DNA from: Paratinospora sagittata
Taxonomy: Eukaryota > Streptophyta > Magnoliopsida > Ranunculales > Menispermaceae
NCBI GenBank assembly: GCA_035771175.1
Contig: CM069589.1
Location: forward strand, 28,662,201 to 28,726,200
Reading direction: 5' to 3'
DNA: 64,000 bases
This document shows, piece after piece, positions 58,672-64,000 of the stretch. A program made the position numbers and the translations under genes. The number at the start of each line of letters is the position of its first letter. Position 1 is the first letter of the stretch. The notes below the pieces were generated by a model. That model made no database searches, was not told the DNA's origin, and was given only the letters and a program-made list of their open reading frames with translations.

Positions 58672-60790
58672 ATGGCGGACAACAGAGAAGTTGCAACGGA
58701 GCAAGAACGGGACGTTCTTGAGAGGGACAAGAAGAAGAAAAAGGTCGTCGGGGAGTTAGACGAGCCGGAAATGCAAGACGTGGAAGGGGCCATTAATGGG
58801 CATCAGGAAGTTGAGAGTGCAAAGTTGAATATGACCAGTAAAGCTTTGTGTGTGGAAGGGCATCTTTCAAAGACAAAGTTTTGTCTCGTTCCCAAAAGGA
58901 CTACAAACCTAGGACCTTCTTGGACGATGAAATCAATGATGAGATCAGAGGTTCTAAAGAGGAAAAATCAAAGACAGATGAAGAAAACCAAGAAGAAGAC
59001 ACGAATATGGAATAATAACAGCTAGCACCTTTCAAGATCAAATTAGATGATCAGAAAAAGTATAAAATAAGTCACACCCTGGGTTGCACAGCGTGCCCCT
59101 ACCGAGGTGTGGGCGCACCCCCTCGGGGCGAACGCCAGCCATTATGGATCCATAATATTGTCTCATCCCGGTACAGCCACCGCCACACAAGGACGTCTCT
59201 TGTACACGAGATCATTTGTTCGATACTATTCACCATAAATAGTACAGGGCCTCCCTCAGAATCGAACTCGAGACCTCCCTTAAGGAGTCTAATTTCGCAT
59301 TCCTAGTAGCCACTGAGCCAATGGTTCAGTTCGATTCCTAGGGAGGCCCTTCACTATTCATGGTAAATAGTGTCAGACAAATGATCTCGTGTACAAGAGA
59401 CATCCTTGTGTGGCGGTGGCTGTACCGGGATGGGATAATATTATGGATCCATAATGGCTGGCGTTCGCCCCAAAGGGGTGCGCCCACACCTGCGTAGGGG
59501 GCACGTTGTGCAACCCAGGGTGTGACAAAATATGTCTTCCATGGCGGAAAACAATCATCATTAAGTTACTCGGAAGAATCATTGGGTACCATTATATCTG
59601 CATGAAATTAAAAACCTTATGGAAACCAGAAGGTGAGTTTGAAGTCATTGATTTGGGTCATGAGTTATGTCTAGTAAAGTTCGACTGTGATGACAACTGC
59701 ATTAAAGCTCTTACGGAAGGTCCTTGGGTAATCGCAGATCATTATCTTACAGTCCAGCGATGGACCCCGAATTTTCAACAGGCCTTAGCATCCATTTCTC
59801 TTACAGTCTGGATTAGGCTACCAAGTTTGCCTATTGAATTTTATGATGAAGAAGTCTTCACAAAGATAAGTAATGTGATTGGCAAGATGATAAAAATCGA
59901 CTGCAACACTATGCTAGCTACCCAGGGCAAGTACACTCACATATGTGTAGAGTTTGATTTGAAGAAAGCTCTTGTCCCTCAGATTATGTTGGGTGACTTT
60001 TCACAAAGAGTTGAGTATGAGGGCTTTCATACAATTTGTTTCAAGTGTGGACGGTTTGGCCATTCCAAGGAGACTTGCTGGGTTGAGAAAGGGGATGTTA
60101 ATTTGGGTGGTGCAGCACAGTAGATGACGACCATGGAGACTATAGACAATCAGCAGGTTGATCGAAATGTCACCGGTGTTCGAATCGTGGATAATGGCCA
60201 CCAGACGAAATCGACGTTGTGCCCAAAAAAGGAAAGGTGCGGATCAGAAAGGTAATCAAGAGGTGGTTTTGGGGCAAAATTCTCAGTTTAGAAAGGCTAA
60301 TAGATTTTCCTCTTTGGACGTGTCAAATATAGAAGAAAATGATGCCATTGAATCCTCCAATAAGGTTGATGCTAACCCAAAAGAAAAACTTTCCCATAAT
60401 CAAGAAAGTGTCATGAGTGCCAAGATTTCCCATAATCAAGAAAGTGCCATGTGTGCCATGAATTCAGTGGAAATTATAACTGGTGATCCTAATGCCCCAA
60501 GAGAGGAATCGTTCCTTTCTTTAATAATGAAAATGCATGGAAGTGAGGGCCCCCAATTAATCGATGACTCTTAGTCCACTCATACCAATCGTGCTGCATG
60601 CAATAAACTCCATGCATCCTCCCACCCTTCGAAACCTCCCAACCCCATGGGACATGTTGTCACCCAAACGCTATCCCTTGGTGGTACCAATAAGGATGTG
60701 GATCAACCAGTTGCTCATAACCATGACAGGTCGGATAGGAGTAGAAGCTTAAGAGGTCATGACCATTTTGGCACCAATGGAGCAATTAGA
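58672..60790 (+). pseudogene. LINE ORF1 (DUF4283 and CCHC zinc finger), broken
   Basis: The N-terminal part (58672-59025) is charged, with a KKKKK block, and shifts frame near its end. After the 458-bp FB2 insertion the frame continues at 59533 with ICLPWRKTIIIKLLGR, then WKPEGEFEVIDLGHELCLVKF, LTEGPWVIADHYLTVQRW, and LPIEFYDEEVFTKI. This is the DUF4283 domain of plant LINE ORF1 proteins. A zinc knuckle, CFKCGRFGHSKETCW (about 60040-60080), follows. A stop at 60121 and further frame changes lead into a low-complexity tail with a duplicated SHNQESAM-type phrase (60388-60465). Such proteins bind LINE RNA in the reverse-transcription particle. Not functional here. Confidence 0.88.
59070..59527. 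mobile_element. Foldback element FB2 (458 bp) inside LINE ORF1
   Basis: Arms of about 200 bases are near-perfect inverted copies around a unique centre of about 60 bases (about 59270-59330). Ends are AGTCACACCC and GGGTGTGACA. A 5-base duplication AAATA flanks it (59065-59069 and 59528-59532). Removing the element plus one AAATA restores the LINE frame (KYKI then CLPW). No coding content. Confidence 0.85.
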
Positions 60791-60834
60791 TCTTCTAACT
60801 GAGTTGTTTCTTTCCTACTTTTCTAGGTTTCCCC

Positions 60835-62655
60835 ATGAAGATCATATCTTGGAATTGTCGAGGTGCAACGAGCACCAATTTTCTTCGCAATTTTAATGAG
60901 CTATGGAGGTCAACTGCCCCAGATATTTGTTGTCTTATTGAATCCAGGTGTGATGAGCCCAAAATTCCCATTCTTTCTAGGAATAGAAACATCGCTACCT
61001 TCTCTCTTGTTGCTGAAGGTCATAGTGGTGGGCTCCACCTCATTTGGAAGAAAGATAAAGTGGATCTGCAGATGACACTAGCCACAAACCAATTATTTTT
61101 GCCTCAGTCATATGATCTTTGTTTATATTATCCCCTACTAGAGTGCCAAACACACCCAATGAGAGATCATCAAAAATATTATTGGTGTCGTGCAAGGACC
61201 ATATATCTTAATCGAGGACTTTAATGATGTTACATCTATGACAAAGAAGATGGGGGGAAGATTCTTAGCTAGCCGTTCTAAGCTGTTTAATGAATTCATC
61301 AACTCCTGCCATCTCTTAGATTTGGGTTTCACAAGACCCAGATATACATGGTCCAACTATAAAATTGGTAGAGCTTTAATAAAAAAGAAACTTGATCGTG
61401 TAATGTGTAATAGTGAGTGGAGATGTCTATTTCCCAATGCCAAAATCAGTCACCTTGCCCACACTTATTCAGATCACTGCCCCATTCTCCTCAACACTCA
61501 AGCCACTCGGATGTCGTCATCTTCTTGCAAACCATTCAGATTTGAAGCCGCTTGGATGATGCATGAAAACTTCAAGGATTTCTTGGCTGTGAATTGGACG
61601 CCTCCAGTCAATTCCTATCTGGAAGCTACAAATTCTATTACCCATAAACTCAAGATGTGGAACCATGATGTGTTTGGTAACATCTTTTTCAAGAAAAAAC
61701 ATCTTTGAGCTAGAATTACAGGTGTGCAGGCGGCTTTTGGTAATAGGCACACCACTTTTCTTGCCAACCTTGAGGAATCTCTCCTTTATAATTACCAGGA
61801 AGTGCTTCAACAGGAAGGATTATTATGGATTATTATGGTACGAGAAGTTCTATATTCAGTCAGTGGCTTCGGGAAGGTGACCTGAATACTTCTTTCTTTC
61901 ACACGAGTACTCTATCAAGGCGTGCCCAGAATAGAGTGGATGCTCTCAAAATTAATGGTGACTGGTGCTCTGATACTCTTCTATTAAAAGATCATGTGGT
62001 TGACTATTTTAATATGTTGTATACATTGGATGTTAATCAAGATATTTCTACCATCCCTCACACCCATCCGACTGCTCTGACTCATGAAGATAGAGACTCA
62101 TTACCTCTTCCTATCGCTGCTGCAAAGATTCATAGAGCCCTCATATCTATGAGCCCTTTGAAGGCTCTGGGGCCTGATGGCTTCCAAGCCGGTTTCTACC
62201 AGAGAAATTGGGAAATTGTTGGTCTGTCCGTGATTGAGCTAATCCAAAACATTTGGCACAAAAATCAAATGCCCCATGGCCTAAATCTTACCTACTCCCT
62301 TATTTCTAAGGTGGAGCATCCATAAATGATTAAGCAATTTAGGCCTATTAGTCTCTGCAATGTTTGTAACAAGATTTTGACCAAAGCCAGGGTAAGCAGA
62401 ATAAGACCTTTGCTTCAAGGTTTGGTGGGTGAATTCCAAAGTAGTTTCATTCTGGGGCGTAGCATGGTTGACAACATCATTGCTACTCAAGAAGTGATCT
62501 ACATTATGAAAAAGAAAAAAAGGGAAAGGCGGTCTCATGGCAGTGAAGATAGATCTGAAAAAAGCGTATGATAGGATTAGATGGGATTTTCTGAAGCAAA
62601 CCTTAAAGAATTTCAATTTTCCCACTAGTCTTATTGAGCTCATCATGGTTTGCAT
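60835..62655 (+). pseudogene. LINE ORF2 (endonuclease and reverse transcriptase), broken and truncated
   Basis: The apurinic-type endonuclease begins MKIISWNCRGATSTNFLRN. An IESR segment carries the acidic residue; a frameshift near 61190 follows. The next segment is EDFNDV (the usual GDFND has lost its Gly), then RYTWSN, KKLDRVM and SDHCPILL with the catalytic histidine region. A second shift lies near 61710-61800. RT starts with LSPLKALGPDGFQAGFY-like residues (about 62150), FRPISLCNVCNKILTK, FQSSFILGRSMVDNI and, after another shift near 62515, KIDLKKAYDRI with the first catalytic Asp. The YVDD-type motif is absent because element E begins at 62656, right after LIELIMVC. Confidence 0.9.
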
Positions 62656-63813
62656 TGTAACACCCCTCACTTTTTCTACTGTAAAAACTAATTCAACCGC
62701 TTGAAAACCTCCACGTGTCATTGTAATAAGTGGTAAAAGCGCACCTCGAAGAAAAGATATAGACCCCATAGTGGGACAGTCCCAAGGAAAGGACCGTCCC
62801 CGTGGGTGGCCAGCCCTAAGGTGCCACCCTATAAATAGGGGTGGCCCCCCCTCAGTTCACCTCGTTGACCCCCGTCGCTCTCCTCTGTCTCCTTTGCCCT
62901 TTTTGAACTCTCCTGAGTCCCTGCACACTTCAAGAAGTTAGAAGAAAGCGCTAAGCCACTACAAGTGTGTTAAGGAGGGAAATGAAAGCTAGGTTTGCAT
63001 TTCTTACTTGTTTAATACTGAATTACATAGCATCATGCATCATATTTATTACCATGTTTTACTTCATGCATGAGGCTATCTATTAAAAATGATATATTAT
63101 TGGGTGCTATGCCATTACGTTGGCCCCAACAAAATGACACTGTCACTAGTTAGCACTAGAACTCATGAGACCTCTCAGTTGTTGGATATTGTATTGGTGC
63201 CTCGAATCACAGGTTGCGAGTGAATGGTACCTGGCCTGTGATGTCGTGTGACCATGTTTCATTCATATCATTGCTTGATTGTATTGATGTGGCATAATTA
63301 TTTGATGACTATTGTTCTGTATTTATTATTATGCATGTAAGACTTGTTTACCCTACTTAATCTCACTGAGTTGTTGAGCTCACCCCGTTGCTAATCTTTC
63401 CAGGGAACTAAGATGGGTTAGAATGGATTTATTCTGGGGGTTATGGCCAAACCCGATTTATGTAGGGACTTTTGTGTATGTACTCTCTCCAGGTCCCGTC
63501 AGATCGATCTAACTACGGTGGCGATGTTTCCAGGCTTCTAGACGCATCTTTTTTACTACTCCTCTTTTTTATTTTAGTACTTTTGTAGGGGTTCGCCATT
63601 GTTACCTTTTTTGTTGTCTCTTTATTATAAAGAATGTAATAATTAACAAACTTTATATGTGAAATATAACTGTATTTTCCTAAATAATTTGTATCGTATT
63701 ATTGTTAATGTGGGCCACTATGCTTCTGTATGTGCGATTCTGATCGAGTGGAGTGAGCACTCGACGCCTTAACTATTGCACCTCGTGCTGGGTCGATGGG
63801 GCGGGGTGTAACA
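62656..63813 (+). repeat. 5' LTR of element E (1,158 bp)
   Basis: Starts TGTAACACCCC and ends GGGGTGTAACA, with inverted terminal ends. A CTATAAATAGGGG box lies at about 62830, followed by a CT-rich leader. The left flanking five bases are TGCAT. Confidence 0.8.
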
Positions 63814-63817
63814 ATTA

Positions 63818-63832
63818 TTTTGGTATCAAAGC
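63818..63832 (+). promoter_or_regulatory. Primer binding site of element E
   Basis: TTTGGTATCAAAGC lies five bases after the LTR end and resembles the TGGTATCAGAGC site for initiator tRNA-Met used by many plant LTR elements, with one change. Confidence 0.65.
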
Positions 63833-64000
63833 ATGGTCTTGGACACTGCCCATTGATATTTTTAAATAATAATAAAAAATTTAAAAAAATCCCAGACCGG
63901 TTGTCGACCAAGTGGGGTCAGGCCCCTCCCCCCCCCAATAATTTTCTATAAATTGAGAGGGAGGAGGAAAGTTCCTTTACTCACCCTCCTCACCTCTCTT

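Larger units (their letters stand above)
58620..62655 (+). mobile_element. Degraded L1-type LINE, 3'-truncated
   Basis: ORF1 (58672-60574, broken) and ORF2 (from 60835, broken) have the domain order of plant L1 elements. FB2 interrupts ORF1 and the LTR of element E ends ORF2 within the RT. The 3' end and poly(A) tail are outside this segment, so target duplications cannot be checked. Confidence 0.88.
62656..64000 (+). mobile_element. LTR retrotransposon E, 5' end (continues beyond the window)
   Basis: Inserted in the LINE reverse transcriptase. The 5' LTR is 62656-63813, followed by a primer binding site and about 170 bases of leader. No coding sequence is reached before the edge, so the superfamily is not certain; the LTR ends and binding site fit Ty3. 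Confidence 0.75.

Overview
This is a nuclear genomic window from a flowering plant, most likely a eudicot. The signs are GT-AG introns, AT-rich intergenic DNA, two ordinary low-copy plant genes, and a dense nest of plant transposable elements (Ty3 LTR retrotransposons, L1-type LINE, SINE-like units, hAT miniatures, a Helitron remnant and a Mutator-like element). Nothing bacterial, organellar or CRISPR-like is present. I cannot name the species from sequence alone.

Layout. Positions 1-3370 hold the 3' end of an Athila/Tat-like Ty3 element, followed by a small inverted LTR fragment (3371-3549) and 1.5 kb of empty AT-rich DNA. Positions 5041-23608 are one chromodomain-type Ty3 element (A). Its 5' LTR was split by a second, reverse-oriented Ty3 element (B, 5608-13165, perfect GTTTA target duplication), which itself contains an older Ty3 ghost. 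Element A carries an unusual intact extra ORF (14919-16499) upstream of a gag-pol that is dead through nine stop codons and three frameshifts. A Helitron remnant (about 23620-24543) is interrupted by a third Ty3 element (C, 24544-about 33590). C has a hAT miniature inside its LTR, and its gag is split by a foldback plus an LTR of the B family (D, 27863-30898).

Positions 35400-49000 are the gene island. A DsbA/FrnE-like thioredoxin-fold oxidoreductase gene (36485-37948, plus strand, 7 coding exons) converges on a RING-type E3 ubiquitin ligase gene of the At3g02290-like kind (39701-47701, minus strand, 4 coding exons, one 4.5 kb intron holding a hAT miniature and a SINE-like unit). SINE-like units lie between the two genes.

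Positions 49265-58126 are the highlight: a complete Mutator-like element (8,862 bp) with near-identical long terminal inverted repeats and a perfect 10-bp target duplication. It encodes an intact MURA-type transposase (878 aa, 2 exons) and, 214 bp downstream on the same strand, an intact plant mobile domain (PMD, MAIN-like) protein (625 aa, 5 exons). It also has palindrome arrays inside both ends, a 179-bp tandem array containing a G-box palindrome, and an antisense two-exon fragment that looks captured from a host gene. It appears autonomous and young.

From about 58620 to 62655 lies a degraded L1-type LINE. A 458-bp foldback element with a 5-bp duplication interrupts its ORF1, and the 5' LTR of another LTR retrotransposon (E, from 62656) cuts it off; E runs past the right edge of the window.
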